Positions 45,218 to 53,149 of a stretch of DNA of 64,000 bases are shown piece by piece (position 1 is the stretch's first letter; each line of letters starts with the position of its first letter). The notes under the pieces were generated by a model. That model was not told where the DNA came from and did no database searches. It saw only the letters and a program-made list of their open reading frames with translations. The position numbers and the translations under genes were made by a program. The DNA is from Promethearchaeota archaeon (lineage in GTDB: Archaea > Asgardarchaeota > Lokiarchaeia > Sigynarchaeales > SOKP01): assembly GCA_014730295.1 (NCBI GenBank), contig WJIN01000085.1, forward strand, positions 1 to 64,000. Direction: 5' to 3'.

Positions 45218-45374
45218 TAAGATCCATTTTTACTCTTTATTTAAATTCTCTGGTTATGAAATAGTGGTTTCTGCGGTTTGAGACACATTAGACGACGAAA
45301 ATTAATAATATAAAATGCGAACACTAATGAAGAATAAATGGTTTTTAATATTAAAGATTCCAAGATGTATTAAT

Positions 45375-45824
45375 ATGACAGTTGAAAAAGGAGATACCAT
45401 TAAGGTATCATATAAAGGATATTTTGACGATGGCGAAGTATTCGATTCCACTGATCAACATGATGGAGATTTATTAGAATTTACAGTGGGAAACAGAGAA
45501 ATAATTTCTGGTTTTGATAAAGCAGTTCAAGGAAAAGATATCGGTGATGAGTTTAAAATCCGTTTAGAACCCGAAGAGGCCTATGGAATGTACAACGACC
45601 AAGCAGTACAAGCCATAGAGCGAAGTCAATTACCAGCAGACCTCGTTCCCGAAGTAGGTATGGTCTTACAAGTGGAACAACAGCATGGAGACCATACGCA
45701 TCCAGTTCCCGTGTTCATTACAGAAGTGAATCCTGATACCGTTACTTTGGATTTTAACCATCCATTAGCCGGGAAAACACTCAATTTTGACATTAAAATT
45801 GAAAAAATCGTCCATCAAGATTAG
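45375..45824 (+). CDS. slyD: FKBP-type peptidyl-prolyl isomerase, SlyD-like
   Basis: From ATG 45375 the protein is 149 residues: VEKGDTIKVSYKGYFDDGEVFDST opens the FKBP domain, and the inserted flap (about residues 65-120, LEPEEAYGMYNDQAVQAIER to VFITEVNPDTVTLDFNHPLAG) is that of archaeal/SlyD FKBPs. An upstream ATG at 45315 would add 20 hydrophobic residues; it is less likely because the FKBP fold starts at once after 45375. The enzyme speeds proline isomerisation and acts as a chaperone. The His-rich tail of bacterial SlyD is absent. Confidence 0.9.
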   Translation: MTVEKGDTIKVSYKGYFDDGEVFDSTDQHDGDLLEFTVGNREIISGFDKAVQGKDIGDEFKIRLEPEEAYGMYNDQAVQAIERSQLPADLVPEVGMVLQVEQQHGDHTHPVPVFITEVNPDTVTLDFNHPLAGKTLNFDIKIEKIVHQD

Positions 45825-46131
45825 AAAAATAAATATTTCTTTTTCTCATTTCTAAAATTGATTTCGATTCACTACTTATTTTTTAACCAACTTAAGTTCA
45901 AATAAGTCATTTTTATAAATCTCTTCTCTGGAGGTCGTCTCTCATAGTTATCATTTAGATAAGCATTAAAATATAAACCTTTATAAATAGGTTTATTGAT
46001 ATATTTGTAATATAATACAGTTTGAATTTGAAAATAATCAGATTTAGACTAAGATTAAATTTAAGTGTCTTATGAAAATAAGTAAAATTTCTCTATATCT
46101 TTTATTAACTCTTCTCTTCTTCAGCTCTTTT
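45825..46131. other. AT-rich intergenic stretch, no gene seen
   Basis: This stretch, together with 46276-46518, flanks an aldo/keto reductase remnant and holds no convincing gene on either strand. Only TATA-like and T-rich sequence is visible (e.g. aacctttataaatagg near 45980). It looks like decayed sequence. Confidence 0.4.
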
Positions 46132-46275
46132 TTAATGATTGGAAATTGCGGTTGAAAGTGTTTTCTGTGCGACCGCTTTATCAAACGACTTTCCCCACAG
46201 ACTTCCTAACTGCCAACATCCTAATGAGATTTCTGAAACTTTGTATCCCGTTTTTCCGAGAGTTCTATAATTCAT
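46132..46275 (-). pseudogene. Aldo/keto reductase N-terminal remnant (47 codons)
   Basis: A minus-strand frame starts at ATG 46275 and reads MNYRTLGKTGYKVSEISLGC, then WQLGSLWG and KTLSTAISNH before a TAA. This is the standard N terminus of an aldo/keto reductase (YRxLGKTGxxVSxIxLGxWxLG...AxxxAI). The next expected part (INxFDTAxxYG) and the rest of the roughly 300-residue protein are missing. It is a truncated relic in a 695-bp gap between the FKBP and flavodiiron genes. Confidence 0.75.
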
Positions 46276-46518
46276 CTCTATAAGTTTAATTTTTTATTTT
46301 TAATATATATGAAAAAAGTATCTTTACTAATCCTCCATAAATTCCAAACAATATTTAAAATTAGGTCTAATTCTCTATTAAGAAATATTCTGCCTTTCAT
46401 AAAAACCCAAATCAGACTTCATTTGGAATTTTAATCCAAAAATGACTTAGATTCAATAGTTAAAATTATGAGATTACAAAAAGAAAAATAATATTGATTA
46501 ATTTAAAGAGTAGCAAAT

Positions 46519-47772
46519 TTAGTAGTCTTCGCCTTCGATTTTTGAGGGAATCTCCTTCACTTTCTCTGCAATAGATCTGCCTAATTCTTCACCTTTCGAG
46601 ACTTCCTCCTTTGAGGGATATCCCTTGAACAATAAGGGCTCTTCAATATCCCATTTCATCCGGTCCGAAATCTCATCGAAATCTCGCTTCGCTCCACCGC
46701 TCCAGCCGTACGAACCGAAAAATCCGACTTTCTTGAAGCGCATAAGCTTTTCTTTTAAGAGTTCCATCACATATTTCATCGGCGGAAACATCCCATACTC
46801 GTACGTCGGACAGCCAATAATTAATCCCGCGGACTTGAACACATCACGAAGGATAAAGGACGCATCTTCGTTCGGTACTTGATGTACGTGAATCGGGATA
46901 TCGTATTCCGAGGCACCTTTAATAATCGCGTTCAGCATCGTCTCGGTATTGCCGTACATACTGCCCCAGATTATAGTGATCTCGGGCTCTTGAAGCTCCT
47001 TACTATAATTGGCATAGCGCACATACTTTTTCACCACGGTTCCTGGGCTACCACGCCAGATAAGTCCGTGCGAAGGGGCGATCATCTTAATATCCACGCC
47101 GCTTAATTTATCAATCGCGCTTAATACGTTGCTGGAAAAAGTCGCGACAATGTTTGCGTAATACCTTAACATCTGATCCTCCCAATATGACTTTATCGCT
47201 TCCGGTTGCTCGTCATCAAAGATACTGCCCTTATGAATCCCATAAGAACCAAAAGCATCACTTGAGAATAGTATACCAGAGTCCTCCTCATAAGTCACCA
47301 TGGTCTCAGGCCAATGAACATTAGGAATCTCCGTAAAGTGAAGTAACTTACCCTGACCCAAGTCTAGCGAGTCTCCAGTCGCCACTGTATGCACATTCTC
47401 GGTTATCCCGTAAAATCCATCTACCAACGCTTCACCTTTTTCGGTCGTCACTATTGTTGCGTTCGGGGCGATAGATCGGAACATATAGGTAAAGCCTGTA
47501 TGATCGGGCTCAAGATGATTCAAAATGATGTAATCCACATCTTCGGGCTCGATATCGAGCGCTTTCAGCCCTTTCATAAAGGTCATCGCCGCTCCGCCCC
47601 ACTCGCGTACGAGTTCGATTACAGCAGTTTTATCCCCTTGGACGGTATACGCATTGAGCGCTACCCCCTCTGGGATGGGCCAAATACCTTCGAACAAATC
47701 CTCAGTATGCACGTTTGCGCCGACCCAATGAATTCCGTCGGCTAATTTAATTGCTTGCAACTTTAATTTCAC
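46519..47772 (-). CDS. fprA: Flavodiiron protein (A-type flavoprotein)
   Basis: The 417-residue protein has the beta-lactamase-like diiron domain with the ligands NHLEPDHTG (H-x-E-x-D-H), NVHWPETM (His), FSSDAFG (Asp) and PSHGLIW (His), then a flavodoxin domain starting IIWGSMYGNTETML with the FMN segment CPTYEYGMFPP. It reduces O2 to water or NO to N2O with electrons from rubredoxin or F420H2. It has no fused rubredoxin, but a rubredoxin reductase and free rubredoxins are encoded at 33-41 kb. The gene is richer in G+C codons than its neighbours, which may reflect high expression or transfer. Confidence 0.95.
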   Translation of the reverse strand: MKLKLQAIKLADGIHWVGANVHTEDLFEGIWPIPEGVALNAYTVQGDKTAVIELVREWGGAAMTFMKGLKALDIEPEDVDYIILNHLEPDHTGFTYMFRSIAPNATIVTTEKGEALVDGFYGITENVHTVATGDSLDLGQGKLLHFTEIPNVHWPETMVTYEEDSGILFSSDAFGSYGIHKGSIFDDEQPEAIKSYWEDQMLRYYANIVATFSSNVLSAIDKLSGVDIKMIAPSHGLIWRGSPGTVVKKYVRYANYSKELQEPEITIIWGSMYGNTETMLNAIIKGASEYDIPIHVHQVPNEDASFILRDVFKSAGLIIGCPTYEYGMFPPMKYVMELLKEKLMRFKKVGFFGSYGWSGGAKRDFDEISDRMKWDIEEPLLFKGYPSKEEVSKGEELGRSIAEKVKEIPSKIEGEDY

Positions 47773-47979
47773 CTTTCTGTATATTAATATGGATGTATCC
47801 GGATATTATTAAAAAGTTATTTTCTATGAAATATAAAGTAAGGAGATGAAGTGAGATGAGATCCATGGAATAGTCTCTCTATTCAAATTTGCTAGTGTTG
47901 GAGGGTATTTTTAAGAAACGTTTAAATTCGATCCACTTCTCATCTAAGATATTGTTTAGTAGAGTGAGGAATTTATATA

Positions 47980-48216
47980 ATGTTTCAAATAGAAGAGGCA
48001 CCCACGGGTAGGACTGAGTGTAGTTGGTGCGGCGAGCTCATAAAGAAAGACACACTTCGGCTTCGATTTGCCCCACCAAAAGGTTATAATTATTATTGGC
48101 ATCAAGAGTGCGGGATTAAATACTTGGAAGGTCTATATATTTTGCTAAAAAATGGCGAGAAAGGGCGTATAGGTCGAGCAAAAGCAGAAAAAGCTCTTAA
48201 AGATAAAACTAGCTAA
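47980..48216 (+). CDS. Small PARP-type zinc-finger-like protein
   Basis: The 78-residue protein has one zinc-finger pattern: ECSWCGELIKKDTLRLRF, then about fifteen residues later YWHQECGIKYLEGL, giving C-x2-C ... H-x2-C. The spacing, the GR before the first Cys and the KxxLRxxF strand follow the PARP-type (zf-PARP) finger that binds DNA ends in eukaryotes. The C-terminal 25 residues are basic and helical. A free-standing finger would be a DNA- or RNA-binding protein. A GAGG ribosome site precedes the ATG. Confidence 0.65.
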   Translation: MFQIEEAPTGRTECSWCGELIKKDTLRLRFAPPKGYNYYWHQECGIKYLEGLYILLKNGEKGRIGRAKAEKALKDKTS

Positions 48217-48262
48217 GGGAAGTGCATTTCAATATTATAACTATAAAAAAAAGGAAGAAGTA

Positions 48263-49345
48263 TTAGATATGGATAGTCTCTCTCTGTCCTCCATCAACAT
48301 TGATATTCTGACCAGTAATCCACCTACTTTCGTCAGATGCAAGAAACACGACTACCGGGGCGATATCTGAATATGGGTCGCCAACTCGCTGCATTGCATT
48401 ATCTTTCATTTGCTCCTTAATCCATTCGGAGTATTCTGGTGTGAGTTTATCCACGATGGTGTCTGTAATCGCGACAGGACTTATCGTATTTACCCGAATA
48501 CCATCAGCCCCCCATTCCCTCGCAACAACCATCGACAATGCGCGGATTGCTCCCTTATCAGCAGCATACGACGCATATAACTCCAGCCCCACTTGGTACG
48601 TACCAGAACAGAAATTAATGATAGATGAGGATTTTCCTTTCATATGGGGATAGCATAATTTCATTAGGTGCCAGTGCGCATATACACCGGTGTGAAAAGC
48701 CTTGTCTAACATCTCGATATCTTGATCAAGGAAGAGTTTTCGATCCGCTTCGAAATTGGCATTGTTGATCAACACGTCAATGGTACCGAATTTGTCCACC
48801 GTTTTATCAATAAACTTTCTCAAATCCTTATACACAGAGACGTCACATCTTTCAGCGAGTACTTCTGCTCCTTCTGCTTCACAGAGTTCCGCAGTTTTCA
48901 TAAGCTTTTCAACCCTCCTGGCACATATGGCTAGCTTAGCTCCTTCTTGAGCCAAACGGATAGAAATTTGTTTTCCCAAACCGGCACTAGCCCCAGTAAG
49001 AACCACCACTTTTCCTTCTAGTCTTTTCATAGGATTCTCCGGAGAACCTAAGGTTGAAACATAGCTTGGTGGTGAGGAAGTAGATTCAATAACATCTTCG
49101 GATGTAGTGGATGAAATTTCTTCCTCATTTTCAACTATAGCTTGAAGATCAGCATCAATATCAGGTAATTTTTCTTTGGGAAAGCCAGAACCAGGTATTT
49201 TCGCAATAAATTTCAAGGACATTTTAAATCCTTTTTTTAATTGTGGATCTTTTGAAATTCCGGGTAAATGCTTCTCGAGAACTGCCCGAGCTTTGGTACT
49301 TTTCATTAAGTCCCCTAATTTTGATTTAATAGAATATTTGGACAT
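48263..49345 (-). CDS. Short-chain dehydrogenase/reductase with N-terminal extension
   Basis: The SDR domain occupies about residues 108-360: NAD(P) loop VVLTGASAGLGKQI, NNANF in place of NNAG, catalytic YASYAADKGA (Tyr-x3-Lys) and GQNINVDGGQR near the end. The first 100 residues contain a helical domain with LMKSTKARAVLEKHLPG and FPKEKLPDIDADLQAI, a pattern I recall from other bacterial and archaeal enzymes as an accessory domain but cannot name, then an acidic Ser-rich linker. Substrate unknown. Confidence 0.85.
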   Translation of the reverse strand: MSKYSIKSKLGDLMKSTKARAVLEKHLPGISKDPQLKKGFKMSLKFIAKIPGSGFPKEKLPDIDADLQAIVENEEEISSTTSEDVIESTSSPPSYVSTLGSPENPMKRLEGKVVVLTGASAGLGKQISIRLAQEGAKLAICARRVEKLMKTAELCEAEGAEVLAERCDVSVYKDLRKFIDKTVDKFGTIDVLINNANFEADRKLFLDQDIEMLDKAFHTGVYAHWHLMKLCYPHMKGKSSSIINFCSGTYQVGLELYASYAADKGAIRALSMVVAREWGADGIRVNTISPVAITDTIVDKLTPEYSEWIKEQMKDNAMQRVGDPYSDIAPVVVFLASDESRWITGQNINVDGGQRETIHI

Positions 49346-49403
49346 ATAGTTTCTATGTGTTTGAGGAAAATAAATAAATTGTGATTATAAGTTAAGGGTA
49401 AAA

Positions 49404-50483
49404 CTATTCCGATTTTTCTTGAATTGGAATATATAAGTCTAATTCAGAATATTCAGAATCAAAACGGAATCTGCTATCATACCATTCCAATTCCACGCCG
49501 AATGGCACTCGTTCATACCGTGGATTATTAGGAAGCCACTGTTCATTAATATATTGATGTGTATTTTTGAGAGTTGACAATGGACCAGTGTGTGTGAATA
49601 GCGCATATTTTTGGCTGGGAATGCTTTCAGATATCATGCCTTTAGGTATATCTTCAACTTTAGAAACTTCCACGCCCACTATATATCGGTTTTTACCTTC
49701 TTTACGTAGTTTCTTATTGCTCATATAGATTCCTAATGCGTGTGATGTATCTGCATGAGGGATTTGTGAGCCAACTTGTTGGAATCTTGCCCATACCGCT
49801 GCGGGTTCTCGATTCTCCATTTTGCTGATGTCTTGTACACCAAGGATTTGGAACTGTTCTTTCTCCACGATTTTGGGTTCCCTCTTCGATCTTTTTATCA
49901 CTTCTGATGCTTTACTCTTTTCATATTCCCATCCTACCTTATAACACTGTCCCAATTTCTTGCTTTCCCCTAAGTCTCTATAAACGTTTTCAAGAGCCGA
50001 AAAGATGACGGGATTAACATTGATTATGTTGAACTTTTTATCTTCAATCAGGTTTACATTGAAATAAACTTGGTGAACTTCCCCATAATAGGCAATACAT
50101 TGCGGAAATTCTTGTGAATCTATCACTCTACATTCACAAGTTATTGGACATTCTTGAATCATCGGTGCAGTTTCTAAATCTCCATAGAATGTGGTAAAGA
50201 TCTCCGATTTATCTGTGGTTTTTCCCGATTTAAGACCGCAATAATCCGTTTCTTTAACTAGGGCGGTGGAAGGGATATTAATGCTAAAAGTTTTATTTTC
50301 TGCTATTCCTGTCGGGGTATAATGTGTTTTATTTAGGCTAATCATCATTATCGGAGGATTAAGATTCACCGCACCTATACAACCTACTGCCAAATAATTT
50401 GGTTTTTCATTTACATTAGCGCCAATTAAAGCTATTGGAACAATGGGTAAGGGATTAAATACACCAGCTTTTGTTTTTTCCAT
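49404..50483 (-). CDS. Flavin reductase-like domain fused to GyrI-like effector-binding domain
   Basis: The 359-residue protein is a fusion. Residues 1-185 form a flavin reductase-like FMN-binding split barrel (PIVPIALIGANVNEKPNYLAVG, NPPIMMISLNKTHYTPTGI, FSINIPS), as in archaeal flavoredoxins. After a basic linker, residues 205-355 form a GyrI-like/effector-binding domain (QFQILGVQD, WARFQQVGSQI, VGVEVSKVEDIPKGM, YALFTHTGPLSTL). I do not know this pairing as a standard architecture. It may bind a small flavin-reduced ligand or toxic compound. Confidence 0.82.
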   Translation of the reverse strand: MEKTKAGVFNPLPIVPIALIGANVNEKPNYLAVGCIGAVNLNPPIMMISLNKTHYTPTGIAENKTFSINIPSTALVKETDYCGLKSGKTTDKSEIFTTFYGDLETAPMIQECPITCECRVIDSQEFPQCIAYYGEVHQVYFNVNLIEDKKFNIINVNPVIFSALENVYRDLGESKKLGQCYKVGWEYEKSKASEVIKRSKREPKIVEKEQFQILGVQDISKMENREPAAVWARFQQVGSQIPHADTSHALGIYMSNKKLRKEGKNRYIVGVEVSKVEDIPKGMISESIPSQKYALFTHTGPLSTLKNTHQYINEQWLPNNPRYERVPFGVELEWYDSRFRFDSEYSELDLYIPIQEKSE

Positions 50484-50673
50484 AATCTCAACTTTCTATT
50501 CAAAATCTTTTCAATCCAAAAAAAAGTTTTATTCAATAAAAGATTATTCTTTTAAAATATTTTAAATTAGCCCGCTTGCTATTCTTGGTAAGGAAAGCAT
50601 TTCTATTACTCATTCAAGCGACCCTATCGCACTTGCATATCCTCTAACATTAGAAAGAGCGTAAAACTAAAAT

Positions 50674-51309
50674 ATGAAAGGGATAAAATACTATGTTAAT
50701 ACAATAAAAAATGGGAAACGAAGAAGTATGAGCATAAACTTGGATGATGTTAAAGAAGAGGATAAAGGCATTTTAGCACCGTGCGGAATTCTCTGTGCAG
50801 GCTGTGAGAGTTATATAGGGGAGGCAAAACAAGCAGCTAAGAAATTGTATGAAATATGGAAAGGAAGCAATATAGAAGATACAGGCCCTCTCTTTGGATT
50901 AAAAGGTATTGAAATTACTTTAAAAACACTAAAATACTATATACAAAATGAAGAAAAACTATGCCCCGGGTGTTATCTCGGTGGTGGCCCATCGAGTATA
51001 TGCGGAATCGACAAATGCGTCAAATCGAAAGGATATTGGACATGTGCTGAATGTGAAGATTTCAACCCCGAATCAGATTCTCCCTGCCCTCATATCAATC
51101 CCGCTCCTGTCCCAATGGCGGAAAAAGGCACGATGAAGGATCTTATTTGTCGAAGATATAATCAAGATAATATTAACAATCTAGAGCGTTGCCGAGAGAT
51201 GGGATATAATGATTTTATAGATCATGCAAGAGAAAAAATCGCCAATGGATGGAGGACTTGGCAAGTCATTAGTGAAGAAAAGGTGTTTACTGAAGCTATA
51301 AAAAAATAG
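50674..51309 (+). CDS. DUF3795-type cysteine-rich protein
   Basis: The 211-residue protein has the DUF3795 cysteine pattern: APCGILCAGCESYI, LCPGCYLGGG, CGIDKCVKSKGYWTCAECEDF, then a C-terminal helical region ending GWRTWQVISEEKVF. About eight conserved Cys probably bind a metal or Fe-S cluster. Function is unknown; the family is common in anaerobic archaea and bacteria. The first 18 residues are basic and may not be translated if a Met at 50728 is used. Confidence 0.75.
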   Translation: MKGIKYYVNTIKNGKRRSMSINLDDVKEEDKGILAPCGILCAGCESYIGEAKQAAKKLYEIWKGSNIEDTGPLFGLKGIEITLKTLKYYIQNEEKLCPGCYLGGGPSSICGIDKCVKSKGYWTCAECEDFNPESDSPCPHINPAPVPMAEKGTMKDLICRRYNQDNINNLERCREMGYNDFIDHAREKIANGWRTWQVISEEKVFTEAIKK

Positions 51310-51312
51310 AGA

Positions 51313-51789
51313 TTATTTATTCTTGAATTTGAGATTAAGCACTCCTCTACTCGCTTCTCGATTATATCTTTTTCGACAGAGCGAATCGCAAAATATTTCT
51401 GCCTTAGGATCTTGCCAGATCTCCTTCAATTCATAAATTTTAAGATAATTATTTCTCTTATTATAGGTGTATAGATTAATCTCCTTTCCACAGTACAGAC
51501 ATTTACGGGTTTTAGAAATATTCTCGATCGCCCGTAATTCATGCGATTTCAATAATTTAAAACACTCGCAGCAATGAAACTCTAAAAGGGGATTCTGCCA
51601 TAATTTAAAGATTGCCTTGGGCGTGTATTCCACATTGTCGCTCAAGAAATCATAAATATTTAATTCCTTTCCGCATTTCCAGCAAACTCGTTTTTTAAAA
51701 GTCTTCGAAGATTTTATGAGTTCTCTTAATTTCTGAATTTTATCCCATAATTGAGCATTATTGATTTTTCTGTAAAAAATTATATCCAC
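51313..51789 (-). CDS. Tandem zinc-ribbon-like protein
   Basis: The 158-residue protein has two repeated modules of about 55 residues. The first has CWKCGKELNIYDF ... YTPKAIFKLWQNPLLEFHCCEC; the second has CLYCGKEINLYTY ... YLKIYELKEIWQDPKAEIFCDSLC. Each is a C-x2-CGKE(I/L)N(I/L)Y half followed by a C-x2-3-C half, so each can hold one zinc. The N-terminal 30 residues are charged. No known family; nucleic-acid or protein binding is likely. It ends three bases from the DUF3795 gene, convergent. Confidence 0.65.
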   Translation of the reverse strand: MDIIFYRKINNAQLWDKIQKLRELIKSSKTFKKRVCWKCGKELNIYDFLSDNVEYTPKAIFKLWQNPLLEFHCCECFKLLKSHELRAIENISKTRKCLYCGKEINLYTYNKRNNYLKIYELKEIWQDPKAEIFCDSLCRKRYNREASRGVLNLKFKNK

Positions 51790-51897
51790 CTGTTATTAGG
51801 TCAACTTACTTAGTAAAAGTTAATTCAGTTATTTATACTGTATTCTTATACTAGTGAATAATAAATTAATTAAGTATCAACTTATAGTATTCAGTTT

Positions 51898-52464
51898 TCA
51901 GCGAAATTCAGAATAGCTTTTAATTGAACGGGCGGCCTCTAAAAAATTTTGGGCTGTAATCGTGGGTTCTATATCTTTTTCTTCTAATTCTTCTCCGTGC
52001 TTCACTCCATGTCCCGTGAACAAATAAACGGTTTTAAGTCCCGCATTAATTCCAAACTGGACATCAGAGGGATGGTCACCTATCATCCATGAGTTATCCA
52101 GGTTTAATTCGTATTCTGAGAGTATTTCTTCCATGAATTGAGTATTTGGTTTACGGCATTTACAATCGACATCTGGATGATGGGGGCAAAAGAACACCGC
52201 TTCCACATTAATATCATGCAGTTCTAATTCAGCAAGTAAGCGGTTTGTAAAGTTCCAGAAGTCCTTCTCTCCGTAATACCCCCGTCCAATACCCGATTGG
52301 TTACTCACGATAAAGAAGATGTATTCCTCCTTTAATAAATTTAGACCTTCAATTACACCTGGTAGAAGTGCGAAATCCTCTACTTTATGGACATAACCGG
52401 GATCTACATTTAAAGTGCCATCCCTATCAAGAATGATTGCTTTTCCATTTGATTTTTTAGTCAC
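51898..52464 (-). CDS. gmhB: HAD-family D,D-heptose 1,7-bisphosphate phosphatase-like protein
   Basis: The 188-residue protein has the HAD motifs DRDGTLN (motif I), VSNQSGIGRG (motif II), CRKPN (motif III) and GDHPSDVQFG (motif IV). It also has the GmhB zinc-loop cysteines FFCPHHPDVDCKCRKP. GmhB removes the 7-phosphate from heptose bisphosphate in nucleotide-heptose synthesis; in archaea it may serve glycan or S-layer sugar synthesis or act on histidinol phosphate. It stands alone. Confidence 0.88.
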   Translation of the reverse strand: MTKKSNGKAIILDRDGTLNVDPGYVHKVEDFALLPGVIEGLNLLKEEYIFFIVSNQSGIGRGYYGEKDFWNFTNRLLAELELHDINVEAVFFCPHHPDVDCKCRKPNTQFMEEILSEYELNLDNSWMIGDHPSDVQFGINAGLKTVYLFTGHGVKHGEELEEKDIEPTITAQNFLEAARSIKSYSEFR

Positions 52465-52589
52465 TATGATGCGCCTTAATCTATGCTAACTTATATTTGA
52501 ATTCCTTAATCCAAGATCTTAGGAAGTTATCGATATATATTAAAAAAAAGGAAAAAAAAGTATAATTGTTTACGATTTTTGGATTTAAT

Positions 52590-52877
52590 TCAGTCACCGA
52601 GTAATTCTTTAACTTCTTCAGCGCCATCTTCTAATTCTTCTTTTTGTTGTGCATCCATCTTTAATAGAAGATACTGGAACTCTCCAACATGTTCTTTCTC
52701 TTCTTTAGCAACATCAAGTAGCACCATTTTTAAATGTTTATTATCCGTCATATCTGCCATCTGTTCATATAAATTAATTGCGTCGAGTTCTGCGAGAATT
52801 CCCGCACGTAAGATCTGCTTGTCCATGTTTTCTTGCTTAATTTTACTCAAATCGATAGGAATTTTTCCTAATGTCAT
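52590..52877 (-). CDS. Ferritin-like / rubrerythrin-type small protein (EncFtn-like)
   Basis: The 95-residue helical protein has the ferritin-like carboxylate pattern AGILAELDAINLYEQMAD then VAKEEKEHVGEFQYLL, i.e. E-x-x-A-I-x-x-Y-E and E-E-x-E-H, on two helices. This resembles the short ferritin-like proteins packed in encapsulins, which dimerise to form the diiron site. I chose ATG 52877 because GGTGAAT just upstream is the ribosome site (the in-frame GTG at 52889 is part of it). No encapsulin gene is in the window. A role in iron storage or peroxide defence is likely. Confidence 0.8.
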   Translation of the reverse strand: MTLGKIPIDLSKIKQENMDKQILRAGILAELDAINLYEQMADMTDNKHLKMVLLDVAKEEKEHVGEFQYLLLKMDAQQKEELEDGAEEVKELLGD

Positions 52878-53149
52878 GTAATTCACCAATAATTCTTATT
52901 GACTTACGATTAAGATTAAGTTGTTCTCCTTAAAAAATTATAGCTTAAAAACTAAAGATTTAATCCGAATCAATTAATTTTAATGTTATTAAATTTAAAA
53001 TACAAATCCTTCAGATAAAGACTTATCTTTTAATTTGCGAAAAAACAACAATTTAATTCTATAAGCAAAATTCTTTAAAAAATTATAAGCCGCTTCATTA
53101 AAAATTAAATAGATGTGAATAGAGTTACTTAGTATATACCAATAAGAAA

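Noticed and set aside
44759..45281. Two plus-strand frames opposite the small membrane protein
   Set aside because: They are shadows of the minus-strand four-helix protein and show no recognisable fold.
46072..46207. A signal-peptide-like frame with an in-frame TGA (GNCG, TGA, KCFLCDRF), possible selenoprotein
   Set aside because: The minus strand of the same bases encodes an unmistakable aldo/keto reductase N terminus, so the plus-strand frame is a shadow; no SECIS-like hairpin was seen after it.
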